Shown here: piece after piece, positions 36,632-45,257 of the stretch
How positions within the stretch are numbered: the stretch's first letter is position 1
How the letters are laid out: every line of letters begins with the position of its first letter
Assembly (NCBI RefSeq): GCF_000737765.1
Contig: NZ_JPRI01000001.1
Coordinates: 434,001 to 498,000, forward strand
Direction of reading: 5' to 3'
Origin: Chryseobacterium vrystaatense
GTDB lineage: Bacteria > Bacteroidota > Bacteroidia > Flavobacteriales > Weeksellaceae
DNA length: 64,000 bases
The notes under the pieces: model-generated
What the model was told of the DNA's origin: nothing
The model's input: the letters and a program-made list of their open reading frames with translations, nothing else
Databases searched by the model: none
Made by a program: the position numbers and the translations under genes

Positions 36632-37876
36632 ATGAAAAGAGTTGTCATTACAGGACTGGGCGCCGTGACGCCTTTGGGGAACAATGTCGAAGATTTTTGG
36701 CAAAACAGTATTAACGGGGTTAGCGGAGCAGGTTTAATTACCCATTTTGATTCAGAAAAATTTAAAGTACACTTCGCCTGTGAAGTGAAAAACTTTGATC
36801 CGAAAGCACATCTTACCCACAACGAAATAAAAAGAAGCGACCTGTTTTCACAATACGCCATGTATGCTTCCAGTGAAGCGATTCAGGATTCAGGATTGGA
36901 ACTGGAAAACATGGATCCGTTTGATACGGGAGTGATCTGGGGAACCGGACAGGGTGGCATGCTCACCTTTGAGACTGAGGTGATGAATTTTGCAGAAGGC
37001 GACGGGACACCAAGGTTTAATCCTTTTTTTGTTCCTAAGTTCATCGCCAATATGGCTTCGGGAATGATTTCTATGAAGTTTGGTCTTCAGGGAATCAACT
37101 ACACCACTATTTCAGCCTGTGCAACGGGAAATACAGCATTAATGGATGCTTTCAACTATATCCGTCTTGGAAAAGCCAAAGTAATCATCAGCGGTGGTTC
37201 TGAAGCAGCAATTACACCTGCTTCTGTAGGAGGCTTCTCCATAATGAAGGCAATGTCTACCAGAAATGACGATTTTGCTACAGCTAGCCGTCCTTACGAT
37301 ACAGACAGAGACGGTTTTGTAATGGGTGAAGGCGCAGGAGCTCTTGTTCTTGAAGAATATGAACATGCTAAAGCGAGAGGCGCTAAAATTTACGCTGAAC
37401 TAGCCGGTGCTGCTATGACAGCTGATGCCTATCACATGACGGCACCTCATCCGGATGGAGTCAGTGCAATAAAAGCAATGCAGCTGGCAATGAAAGAAGC
37501 AGGGGCTAATGTAGAGGATCTTGATTATCTTAACCCTCATGCTACTTCTACCCCACTTGGTGATCTGGTTGAACTTAAAGCCATCAGTAAATTATTCGGA
37601 GGAAGCAAAAACCTTGATATCAGTGCCACGAAATCTATGACGGGGCATTTATTAGGTGCTGCAGGTGCTGCGGAAGCCATCCTCTCTATCAAGGCTATAG
37701 AAAAAGGAATTATCCCTCCTACCATCAACCTTCATACGATCGATGAAAGTATTCCGAAGGATGTGAATATTGTCTTTGGAGAAGCTAAAGAAAAGAATAT
37801 CAACTTTGCGTTGAGCAATGCCTTCGGATTCGGAGGACACAATGCGACATTGGTTTTCAAGAAGTTTAATAATTAA
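36632..37876 (+). CDS. Beta-ketoacyl-ACP synthase II (FabF-type paralogue)
   Basis: A 414-residue condensing enzyme. The Cys-His-His triad is visible: Cys163 in ISACATGNTALMDA, a His in NPHATSTPLGD and a His in SMTGHLLGAAGAAE. It is not next to acpP or other fab genes, so it is probably an accessory paralogue working with the thiolase and thioesterase in this tetR-controlled operon. Possible roles are a specialised fatty acid, polyene or lipid precursor. It ends before a strong bidirectional terminator. Confidence 0.92.
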   Translation: MKRVVITGLGAVTPLGNNVEDFWQNSINGVSGAGLITHFDSEKFKVHFACEVKNFDPKAHLTHNEIKRSDLFSQYAMYASSEAIQDSGLELENMDPFDTGVIWGTGQGGMLTFETEVMNFAEGDGTPRFNPFFVPKFIANMASGMISMKFGLQGINYTTISACATGNTALMDAFNYIRLGKAKVIISGGSEAAITPASVGGFSIMKAMSTRNDDFATASRPYDTDRDGFVMGEGAGALVLEEYEHAKARGAKIYAELAGAAMTADAYHMTAPHPDGVSAIKAMQLAMKEAGANVEDLDYLNPHATSTPLGDLVELKAISKLFGGSKNLDISATKSMTGHLLGAAGAAEAILSIKAIEKGIIPPTINLHTIDESIPKDVNIVFGEAKEKNINFALSNAFGFGGHNATLVFKKFNN

Positions 37877-37916
37877 TCGCGAAATAATAAAGACTGAATA
37901 AGTCTTAATAACAACA

Positions 37917-37944
37917 AAAAAGCAGTCAAAATCGACTGCTTTTT
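37917..37944. terminator. Bidirectional terminator
   Basis: An 11-bp stem (AAAAAGCAGTC with GACTGCTTTTT, loop AAAATC) between the convergent ketoacyl-synthase and cupin genes. Confidence 0.9.
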
Positions 37945-37994
37945 CCTTTCACTTTCTTTCTAAGAAGATATTTTCAAACACTTAGCTTCTATTC

Positions 37995-38369
37995 TTAATC
38001 CTGTACAAAAAAATCATCAGCATGATCTGCAATGGGAATATATAGCCTTTGCCATTCCTCTCCATTTACCATTTCCCAGCTATGCCCTTCTCCTTCTACA
38101 TCTTCAGCTAAAAGAATAATGCCCGGCTCAATATGAAATGTAGAGCCATTACTTACCTTAAAGAGAATATTTCCTTTTAATGTCACCACATATTGTCTTC
38201 TCGGAGCAGTGTGTGCGTCTTTCTCCCATTCTTCAGTGGCAGTACTTATCCAAAAAGCAGTGGTGTTCATTCGCTTCAGAGTGGGAATTTTTCCTATTTC
38301 AAAGGTACTTGTACCATCGGGATTACTCACCAGTCTTATGGCAGAAATAAACTCATTTGTACTTTTCAA
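37995..38369 (-). CDS. Small cupin-like hypothetical protein
   Basis: A 124-residue protein with a cupin-like profile: TAPRRQYVVTLKGNILFKVSNGSTFHIEPGIILLAEDVEGEGHSWEMV. The histidine/glutamate metal-binding pattern is only partly visible, so catalysis is uncertain. It lies 45 bp upstream of the L,D-transpeptidase gene on the same strand. No function is assigned. Confidence 0.7.
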   Translation of the reverse strand: MKSTNEFISAIRLVSNPDGTSTFEIGKIPTLKRMNTTAFWISTATEEWEKDAHTAPRRQYVVTLKGNILFKVSNGSTFHIEPGIILLAEDVEGEGHSWEMVNGEEWQRLYIPIADHADDFFVQD

Positions 38370-38415
38370 ATTAATCCTGTTTTATTTTATTTTTTTATAC
38401 AAACCTTAATCAATA

Positions 38416-39171
38416 TTAAGATCTTAACCATTCCGAAGAAGAAAGGTACTTCTGATCGGGATAATAGATGAAAAGACAGTTTCGCCCTTTGATCGTATTA
38501 ATGATGGGTTGTGTCAATGCTCTTGGCACTGCAGGACATCCCCAGCTTCTTCCGATTCTTTTGTGCATGGATGCAAATTCATCACTTACATAATCTGCTC
38601 CGTGCATTACAATCGCTCTTCTGTAGGCTGCATCATTAAATCCTTTGTCCATTCCCAGCAATTTCAAAGAATATCCGTTGTCTCCCTGATAAGTTGCATC
38701 CGTGATATAAAATCCTAAGCTGCTCTGCAGCGAACTTTCCGTATTAGAAAAATTCGCAGCAAATTCTTCGCCTGTATTTTTTCCGTGTGCTACCAGTGAA
38801 TTAAACAGTACTTTTTTCTCATTGGTATCTATTACCCAAAGTCTTTTTGTATTCGAAGACATAGAAAAATCGCAGATAGTCAAAAAATGCGAGTCCTGAT
38901 TCAGCAATCCTGCTTTTTTTAAATTTTCAAATCCTGTTAATGCTTTTGAGAAAACCTCATAGTTCAGTTCATGTTCAGGATCAAAGGGAATTGATTTGTA
39001 CAATTCTTCTGATGAAGACGCTTTACCAGCTGTTTTCTCAGATTTCGTGTCTGCTACTTTTTCAATTTTTGCCGTATTGACATTCTCATTCTTTGCTGCC
39101 TTACCCGGCGAAAGATAGAATGAAGTCGTGACCATGTAAACCAGGCCTAATACACTATAAATTCCTCTCAT
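38416..39171 (-). CDS. Murein L,D-transpeptidase catalytic domain protein (YkuD_2)
   Basis: A 251-residue exported protein (signal anchor near MRGIYSVLGLVYMVTTSFYL) with a PF13645-type domain. Motifs: LWVIDTNEKKVLFNSLVAHGKNTG, IVMHGADYVSDEFASMHKRIGRSWGCPAVPR with the catalytic Cys. These enzymes cross-link or modify peptidoglycan through a cysteine acyl intermediate; this clade is common in Bacteroidota. A Lys/Ala-rich stretch after the signal is probably a flexible linker. Confidence 0.88.
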   Translation of the reverse strand: MRGIYSVLGLVYMVTTSFYLSPGKAAKNENVNTAKIEKVADTKSEKTAGKASSSEELYKSIPFDPEHELNYEVFSKALTGFENLKKAGLLNQDSHFLTICDFSMSSNTKRLWVIDTNEKKVLFNSLVAHGKNTGEEFAANFSNTESSLQSSLGFYITDATYQGDNGYSLKLLGMDKGFNDAAYRRAIVMHGADYVSDEFASMHKRIGRSWGCPAVPRALTQPIINTIKGRNCLFIYYPDQKYLSSSEWLRS

Positions 39172-39300
39172 TCAATAATATTAAATTCCAAATTAGTGAG
39201 GCAAAATTATAAAAACATAATTACCAGACAGTTATAACTCTACAAAGTTTAACTCAATTTAAGAAACTTTAACTTCCTAATTTTGTGAATTAAAAGGGGT

Positions 39301-39747
39301 TTACTTTTCCGAATCACCAACAAATTCAAGACTAATGGAATTCATGCAATACCTCAGCCCGGTAGGTTTTGGACCATCCTCAAAAACATGTCCCAGATGG
39401 GAATCACACCTCTTACAGAGTACCTCTACCCTTTCCATTCCGTAAGCCGTATCCCTTTTGTAATAAACGCCCTCTTTATCCGCTTCGAAAAAACTTGGCC
39501 ACCCACAGCTGCTGCTGAATTTTGAAGTAGAACGGAACAGATGATTGCCACATACTGCGCAATAATAGTCACCCAACTCATCGAACTCATTATACTTTCC
39601 CGTAAAAGCTCTTTCCGTAGCAGCTTCTCTGGAGATTGCATATAAATCGGGAGCCAGGATCTTTTTCCATTCTTCATTGGAAACATCAAGTTTTGAAGTA
39701 TCTGTTCTCGAATAGTATGGATTGTTTTTTGCTTCTTTATTCTCCAT
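39301..39747 (-). CDS. msrB: Peptide-methionine (R)-S-oxide reductase
   Basis: A 148-residue MsrB. Zinc ligands: CAVCG and CKRCDSHLGHVF. The catalytic cysteine is Cys134 in GLRYCMNSISLEF, with the preceding DGPKPTGLR motif. There is no signal peptide, so it is cytoplasmic; it repairs methionine sulfoxide using thioredoxin. It is a single gene, divergent from DUF445. Confidence 0.95.
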   Translation of the reverse strand: MENKEAKNNPYYSRTDTSKLDVSNEEWKKILAPDLYAISREAATERAFTGKYNEFDELGDYYCAVCGNHLFRSTSKFSSSCGWPSFFEADKEGVYYKRDTAYGMERVEVLCKRCDSHLGHVFEDGPKPTGLRYCMNSISLEFVGDSEK

Positions 39748-39831
39748 AAGATTAATTTAATTTTTTTTGTAATTTTTGTGGTTAGATATTAAATATTAGA
39801 CTTCACAACCAAATTTAGTAAATTTGAGAAT

Positions 39832-41076
39832 ATGAATGATGAAGCCAAAAGAAAACAACTCAGAAAATATAAAGCATTTGCCACCGGATTATTTGTTCTG
39901 ATGGCAGTGATTTTTATTGGCACTACGCTACTTCAAAAGTCAAATCACACCCATTGGGTAGGCTATGTAAGAGCTTTTTCAGAGGCCGCGATGGTGGGTG
40001 CTCTGGCAGATTGGTTTGCCGTAACTGCATTATTCAGGCATCCGTTGGGACTTCCAATCCCACATACCAACCTGATTGAGAACAGCAAGCAGAGATTAGG
40101 AGATAATCTGGGCAGCTTTGTGGTAAGCAATTTCCTATCCCCTCAGAATATCCGTCCCTATATTCAAAAGCTTAAAATTTCCAATTTTGTAGGAGAATGG
40201 CTGGCCAAAGAAAAAAGCCAGGAAATATTAATCAGAAACCTTTCAGACATCGTTCTGGATATTCTTAATAAACTTGATGATACTTCAGTGAGCCAGTTTA
40301 TCAGCAAAAAAGTATCTGAAATGACGGATGATATCAAGCTTAATAAAGTAGTCGGAAACGGAATTAATTATATTCTGGAGAAAAATGATCATCAGAGAAT
40401 CGTTACCAATCTTTCCAAACAGATCAAGGAGTATATTATCGAAAATGATGAGATGATCAAGGAACGGGTAGAGAAAGGAAGCTATTCATTCATTCCTGCT
40501 TTTGTAGACAATAAAATCGCAGATAAAATTGCCAGTGGACTTGCTGATTTTTTCAAAGAAATTGAAGAAGATCCTGAGCATAAAATCCGAAATCTCATCA
40601 CCCAAAAAATCTATGAATTTTCTACTGATCTGAAAGAAGATCCTAAATGGGATGATGAATTTAAAACCATCAAAAACGGTCTTCTGAAAAATGATAAGCT
40701 GGACGAATATTCCAGTGATATCTGGATCTCCATTAAGAAAACTCTAATGAAGGAACTTCAGGATGATCAATCTTCTTTAAAAGGCTACCTCAGCAAAAAT
40801 CTCAATGAATTCTCACAAAATTTAAAAACAGATGAAAATCTACAGAATAAAATCGATCATTGGGTAAGGGTAACCGCTTACAAATATATCCTTAAGAATA
40901 CTCACCAGTTTGGAAACCTCATCAGCTCTACGGTAGGAAACTGGCAAGGGAAAGAACTGAGCGAGAAACTGGAACTGGAAGTTGGAAAAGACCTGCAGTT
41001 TATCCGGGTAAATGGGACACTCGTCGGCGGGCTGGTAGGACTGATCATCTATACCATCGCCAATTTCTTTCTTTAA
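39832..41076 (+). CDS. DUF445 membrane protein
   Basis: A 414-residue protein of the DUF445 (YjiN-like) family. An N-terminal membrane segment (ATGLFVLMAVIFIGTTLL), the conserved SEAAMVGALADWFAVTALFRHPLGLPIPHTN, a long helical middle and a C-terminal membrane segment (VGGLVGLIIYTIANFFL) are seen. The family function is unknown. TAAATTTG lies a few bases before the ATG and would leave almost no leader. The downstream 295-aa gene may be cotranscribed (19-bp gap). Confidence 0.9.
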   Translation: MNDEAKRKQLRKYKAFATGLFVLMAVIFIGTTLLQKSNHTHWVGYVRAFSEAAMVGALADWFAVTALFRHPLGLPIPHTNLIENSKQRLGDNLGSFVVSNFLSPQNIRPYIQKLKISNFVGEWLAKEKSQEILIRNLSDIVLDILNKLDDTSVSQFISKKVSEMTDDIKLNKVVGNGINYILEKNDHQRIVTNLSKQIKEYIIENDEMIKERVEKGSYSFIPAFVDNKIADKIASGLADFFKEIEEDPEHKIRNLITQKIYEFSTDLKEDPKWDDEFKTIKNGLLKNDKLDEYSSDIWISIKKTLMKELQDDQSSLKGYLSKNLNEFSQNLKTDENLQNKIDHWVRVTAYKYILKNTHQFGNLISSTVGNWQGKELSEKLELEVGKDLQFIRVNGTLVGGLVGLIIYTIANFFL

Positions 41077-41095
41077 AAACTATTCGCCACCAACC

Positions 41096-41983
41096 ATGAA
41101 AAAACTTTTTATTACGCTATTCTTCCCTCTCTTTGCCCTTTTTATGGGTCAGAAAGTTGAATTGAAGACAGTAACAGATTCCTCCCAGATTTTCAAAGGG
41201 GAAATTGTGGGAATGCCCGTCACTCTCTGCCTTAATTACACAGGAATTGCAGATTGCAGCTTGTATCAATATTTTGTAGACGGCTGGTATTATTACGATA
41301 AATATCAGAAGAAAATCCCCTTAACAGGTATTTATGATTATGGAAAAATTTCTTTATATCACTTCGGAGCCAAACAAAAACAGAATTCCAAACTGTTGAA
41401 AGATCAGATCACATCCCCACAAAAAGTGGAAAAAACAAATGAAATTGCAGAGGCCTTAAGCCCAAAGGAATATATTGTATTTGAGCCGGGTGACCTGAAA
41501 GGAAATTCTATTGAAGGAAGTTTCTTTATGAATAATAAAACTCAATCCGCTAAACTGTTCACAGGTAATGATATGATCTACCGTTATAATAATTACCTGA
41601 CTTTGCCTAACAACAAAAAGATCAACACATTTGATTTCATCAATAAACATGGTGGAAACCAATTGATTTCTTATGCTTCAGGTGAAAACGGGAATCGCAT
41701 TTTGCTGTATTTTGAGCATTCCTCAAATTTTAATGCCTGTGGGAGATGCGGAGCGAGTGAAGGGGAAAAGGGCTACAGAGTTCTGTACTTTACCAAAGAC
41801 TGGAACTATAAAAGCTATGAAGAATTCCTGACAGAAAGCTGTCTGGAAAATATTTATGATACCGTAGCAACAAAATCCAAAGACAGAAATACTTTACAGT
41901 TTAAAATAAATAAAACGTCTTCTGCCCCCGGCTATTCCCTTACAGTTAACATCAAAAATGCCTCTGTGATCAAGTCAAAATAA
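41096..41983 (+). CDS. Exported hypothetical protein with CxxC motif
   Basis: A 295-residue protein with a signal peptide (MKKLFITLFFPLFALFMGQ). I do not recognise a domain. A Cys pair occurs in NACGRCGASEGEKGYRVLYF, possibly a metal or disulfide site, and further cysteines occur near residues 43 and 50. The rest is beta-rich and Lys/Asn-rich. It is placed directly after DUF445 and likely shares its transcript. Confidence 0.7.
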   Translation: MKKLFITLFFPLFALFMGQKVELKTVTDSSQIFKGEIVGMPVTLCLNYTGIADCSLYQYFVDGWYYYDKYQKKIPLTGIYDYGKISLYHFGAKQKQNSKLLKDQITSPQKVEKTNEIAEALSPKEYIVFEPGDLKGNSIEGSFFMNNKTQSAKLFTGNDMIYRYNNYLTLPNNKKINTFDFINKHGGNQLISYASGENGNRILLYFEHSSNFNACGRCGASEGEKGYRVLYFTKDWNYKSYEEFLTESCLENIYDTVATKSKDRNTLQFKINKTSSAPGYSLTVNIKNASVIKSK

Positions 41984-42011
41984 AAAAGAGAGCTATTACA
42001 CTCTCTTATTT

Positions 42012-43049
42012 TTATCTTGGAAGCCTGCTGGCTCTTGTCAGCAATTCTTTATTGATCGCATTGATGAGTTCCGGGCCTTCATAAATAAATCCGGTATAAA
42101 GCTGTATCAGGCTCGCACCTGCATCCAGTTTCTCCATAGCATCTTTTGCCGAATGAATTCCGCCTACTCCAATGATGGGGAAAGCTCTGTTGCTTTTATC
42201 GGAAATGTATTTAATCATTTTTGTACTTCTTTCACGAATAGGTTTCCCACTCAATCCACCATTTCCTATCTGTTCCAAAACCTCAGGAGAGGTTTTCAGG
42301 CCTTCTCGGTTTACAGAGGTATTGGAAACAATCACTCCGTCTATTTTTGTCTCCGCAATCAGGTCGACAATTTCATCTAACTGGCTGTTATTAAGATCCG
42401 GAGCAATTTTAAGTAATATGGGTTTCTGTACAGATTTTGACTGGTTGATTTTCTTTACTTCTGTAATGAGCTCACGAAGATAGTCTACATCTTCCAGCTT
42501 GGCGTGGCTTCCCACATTCGGGCAGCTTACATTCAGTACAAAATAATCGACATGGGGATGAAGACCTTCAAAACAGTCCAGATAATCCTGGGTATAGTTT
42601 TCAGGGCTTGTATTGGTGTTTTTTCCAATGTTTCCTCCGATGATTATTTTTCCTTTGTTGGATTTAAGTTTTTCGATGGCAGCTTCAAGACCATCGTTGT
42701 TGAACCCCATTCTGTTGATGATTCCTCCATCTTCAATTAAGCGGAATAATCTTTTCTTAGGATTTCCAGCCTGAGCCTTAGGTGTAACAGTTCCGATTTC
42801 TACGAATCCAAAACCAAGATCTCCCAACTCATTAAATAAGACGGCATTTTTATCAAAACCGGCAGCTAAACCGACAGGGTTTTTAAATTTCAATCCGAAA
42901 ACTTCTCTTTCCAGACGTTTGTCTTCAATAGGTTTTGGTAAAAATAATTGGGTAAGAAATCCAAAATTTTTAAGCATTGAAAATGTAAAATGATGAACTT
43001 CTTCGGGATCAAATTTGAAGAGAATGGGTCTGATGATACTTTTGTACAT
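42012..43049 (-). CDS. pyrD: Quinone-dependent dihydroorotate dehydrogenase
   Basis: A 345-residue class 2 enzyme of pyrimidine synthesis, membrane-associated through its N-terminal helices ([23 protein letters not shown]). Motifs: [40 protein letters not shown], catalytic Ser175 in LNVSCPN, and [32 protein letters not shown]. The class is set by the N-terminal extension and the Ser. Single gene. Confidence 0.95.
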   Translation of the reverse strand: MYKSIIRPILFKFDPEEVHHFTFSMLKNFGFLTQLFLPKPIEDKRLEREVFGLKFKNPVGLAAGFDKNAVLFNELGDLGFGFVEIGTVTPKAQAGNPKKRLFRLIEDGGIINRMGFNNDGLEAAIEKLKSNKGKIIIGGNIGKNTNTSPENYTQDYLDCFEGLHPHVDYFVLNVSCPNVGSHAKLEDVDYLRELITEVKKINQSKSVQKPILLKIAPDLNNSQLDEIVDLIAETKIDGVIVSNTSVNREGLKTSPEVLEQIGNGGLSGKPIRERSTKMIKYISDKSNRAFPIIGVGGIHSAKDAMEKLDAGASLIQLYTGFIYEGPELINAINKELLTRASRLPR

Positions 43050-43190
43050 TGAAAAAAAGTTTTACAAAAATACTCAATTTAAAATTAATGTCCGGTTAAC
43101 CTGTGATATTTTATGACAAAATGTTTTATAAACACTATCTATAAAATGCAACGATCTGCATGATATCTGAAGTCAAACTACTTTATCTTG

Positions 43191-43209
43191 TCAAGGTTTT
43201 GAACCTTGA
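43191..43209. repeat. Short perfect hairpin repeat
   Basis: TCAAGGTT, loop TTG, AACCTTGA. I recall it as a motif repeated in Chryseobacterium genomes, but cannot verify. It lies between pyrD and truC, with no T run, so probably not a terminator. Confidence 0.4.
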
Positions 43210-43243
43210 TAAGAGGATATTTGATGGAAACTTTGCACCTATA

Positions 43244-43939
43244 TTAAGAATACGAGCTCAAATCGAAATTCAAAATAGCTCCTACTCTTTTAAACTCATC
43301 ATCTATAGTAGCATTTACCGTAATTCTTTCATTAGTAATTGGGTGACTAAAAACTAATTGATGGGCGTGAAGCGTCATTTTACTAATGCCAAATGTTTGA
43401 AGCCACAATTTATTTTGTTTATTGCAACCGTGCTTACGACAGCCTAAAATCGGATGCAGAATATGTTTAAAATGCTTTCTCAACTGATGAAACCTTCCCG
43501 TTTCAGGAATCGCTTCTACTAAACAATATCTCGAAGTCTGATGTTTTAAAAAAGGTAAATCGATCTCTGACTTTTGCAAAAGGTGATAATAAGTAATGGC
43601 ATTTTGCTTGACTTCATTTTCATTAATCAGGTCGTAATCGATGGTTTCTTCTTCTTTTGTCCAACCACGAAGAATTGCCAGATATTTCTTCTCCACGTCG
43701 CGTGATGCAAACTGTTCGCTCATGATTCTAAGGGTATCTTTATCTAAAGTAAACAGCAGAACCCCTGAAGTTTTCCGGTCTAACCGATGTACAGGAAACA
43801 CTTTTTGCCCAATCTGGTTTCTCAGTTCCTGAATAGCATAAGTATCAGCTTCTCCTGCATAAAAAGATTTATGAACCAATAATCCGCTTGGCTTATTGAT
43901 CGCAATAAGGTGCTCGTCGCGATAAAGAATTTCTAACAT
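43244..43939 (-). CDS. truC: tRNA pseudouridine(65) synthase TruC-type
   Basis: A 231-residue RluA-family pseudouridine synthase. The catalytic Asp54 sits in PVHRLDRKTSGVLLF; IAINKPSGLLVHKS and GRFHQLRKHFKHILHPILG are the other family motifs. No S4 domain is present, and the short length and N-terminus favour TruC over RluA/RluC/RluD. No other tRNA-modification gene is adjacent. Confidence 0.88.
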   Translation of the reverse strand: MLEILYRDEHLIAINKPSGLLVHKSFYAGEADTYAIQELRNQIGQKVFPVHRLDRKTSGVLLFTLDKDTLRIMSEQFASRDVEKKYLAILRGWTKEEETIDYDLINENEVKQNAITYYHLLQKSEIDLPFLKHQTSRYCLVEAIPETGRFHQLRKHFKHILHPILGCRKHGCNKQNKLWLQTFGISKMTLHAHQLVFSHPITNERITVNATIDDEFKRVGAILNFDLSSYS

Positions 43940-44216
43940 GGGACAAAAGTAGATATTTTCGTGCGATCTGCCTCATGATAGTGATATCCCCGGACACTGT
44001 TGGTTTCAGATTTTATTCCTAAAAAAAACAAAAAAAAATATATTCATAGTGCTTCATGTTATAGACTAAAAATATCAGCAAAACATCCCATATTAATCTA
44101 AATAAAAAATCTTTTGGGAATTTGAATAGAATGAGATCAATTCCCAAAAACGTCAGGTAAAAATATAAGCTTAAAAATCCATATATTTTTTTTTACATTC
44201 GTGGAAATTATACAAT

Positions 44217-44729
44217 ATGAAACTATTATTTTCGACTTTATTCATGAGCTTTTTCTTCATTTCAACCTCTGCACAGGTTTCAGATTCTCTTCAACTGGGA
44301 AAGAATACCCGTGAGTTTTTTATCAAAGGGGATCAGAAATTCAAGTTTTCAGAATACAAAAAGGTATTTACCAATCCTGAAGCTCTGGGCTATATGAAAA
44401 AATCCAATACTAACGGTACTGTGGCACAGATTTTCGGTGCTATAGGCGGTGGTTTTGTAGGTTTTGGACTGGCTAAAGAAATATTCAAAACCAAAATAAC
44501 CCACCAAAACGGTATGACTTATAAACAAAAAGATAAAGGAGGCTGGGGACTGGTAGGAATAGGTTTGGGAGCAATCGGAATTGGGATTCCCTTTGCCATC
44601 AGCGCCAATAAAAATCTAAAAAAAGCAGTGAATACACAAAACCAGTCTATCGGCACAGATGAAACGAAAAAAACTTCGTACAAACTTGACCTTAGTGGAA
44701 ACAGTGTTGGGGTTACTTATAGTTTCTAA
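44217..44729 (+). CDS. Exported/membrane hypothetical protein
   Basis: A 170-residue protein with a signal peptide (MKLLFSTLFMSFFFISTSAQ) and two glycine-rich hydrophobic stretches (VAQIFGAIGGGFVGFGLA; GWGLVGIGLGAIGIGIPFAIS) resembling glycine-zipper membrane helices. No domain is recognised. It stands alone on the plus strand, before the toxin-like minus-strand pair. Confidence 0.7.
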   Translation: MKLLFSTLFMSFFFISTSAQVSDSLQLGKNTREFFIKGDQKFKFSEYKKVFTNPEALGYMKKSNTNGTVAQIFGAIGGGFVGFGLAKEIFKTKITHQNGMTYKQKDKGGWGLVGIGLGAIGIGIPFAISANKNLKKAVNTQNQSIGTDETKKTSYKLDLSGNSVGVTYSF

Positions 44730-44772
44730 AATCTGCTCAGGCTATTAACATAAAACCTTGCCATTAAGGAAG

Positions 44773-44806
44773 AAAAAAGGAGGTTGACAGTAAGCGTCAG
44801 CCTCCT
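44773..44806 (-). terminator. Terminator of the toxin-like operon
   Basis: A 10-bp stem (GGAGGTTGAC with GTCAGCCTCC, one G-T pair). On the minus strand it is followed by a T-rich tract, about 115 bp after the last gene of that operon. Confidence 0.75.
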
Positions 44807-44920
44807 ATGTTTGTAGGTTTAGTATTATCTTATATAATTCTACTCCATACTAGATAGTAAAATAAAACATATTAGATAACATAATCTCTCAAAACACTAA
44901 TATTGATTGAGGGTTTCAAA

Positions 44921-45253
44921 CTACATATTCTCTATTTCAGATAACCTTATGAGATAATCTCCATTAAAATACTTGTCTAATCTAAAAATTATATATTCAT
45001 AATAAATTTTAAAAAACCTAAAAAGTTCTTCGTTACTATATTGGGATTCTAATAATCCCTTATAGTCGTATTCTGGATTCTGCATTATCCATTCGAATAT
45101 CTGCTTTGCATTTAAATGATAATCAATATTCATTTCTGAAATGTCTATATCTTCAATGACATGTTCATACATATCTTTTGGAGTAAAAATATGTTTTATC
45201 GGTCTTCTCCAAACTGCAGCATGGGTTTCTTCCCATAATATTTTCCTATCCAT
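44921..45253 (-). CDS. Putative immunity/partner protein
   Basis: A 110-residue protein, acidic and helical, with many aromatic residues (MDRKILWEETHAAVWRRPIKHIF; LFRFFKIYYEYIIFRLDKYF). No domain is recognised and no signal is present. It begins 4 bp after the stop of the 827-residue toxin-like gene and is followed by a terminator. That arrangement is typical of toxin-immunity pairs, so I suggest an immunity role; it could also be a chaperone. The region looks more AT-rich than its neighbours. Confidence 0.6.
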   Translation of the reverse strand: MDRKILWEETHAAVWRRPIKHIFTPKDMYEHVIEDIDISEMNIDYHLNAKQIFEWIMQNPEYDYKGLLESQYSNEELFRFFKIYYEYIIFRLDKYFNGDYLIRLSEIENM

Positions 45254-45257
45254 AATT

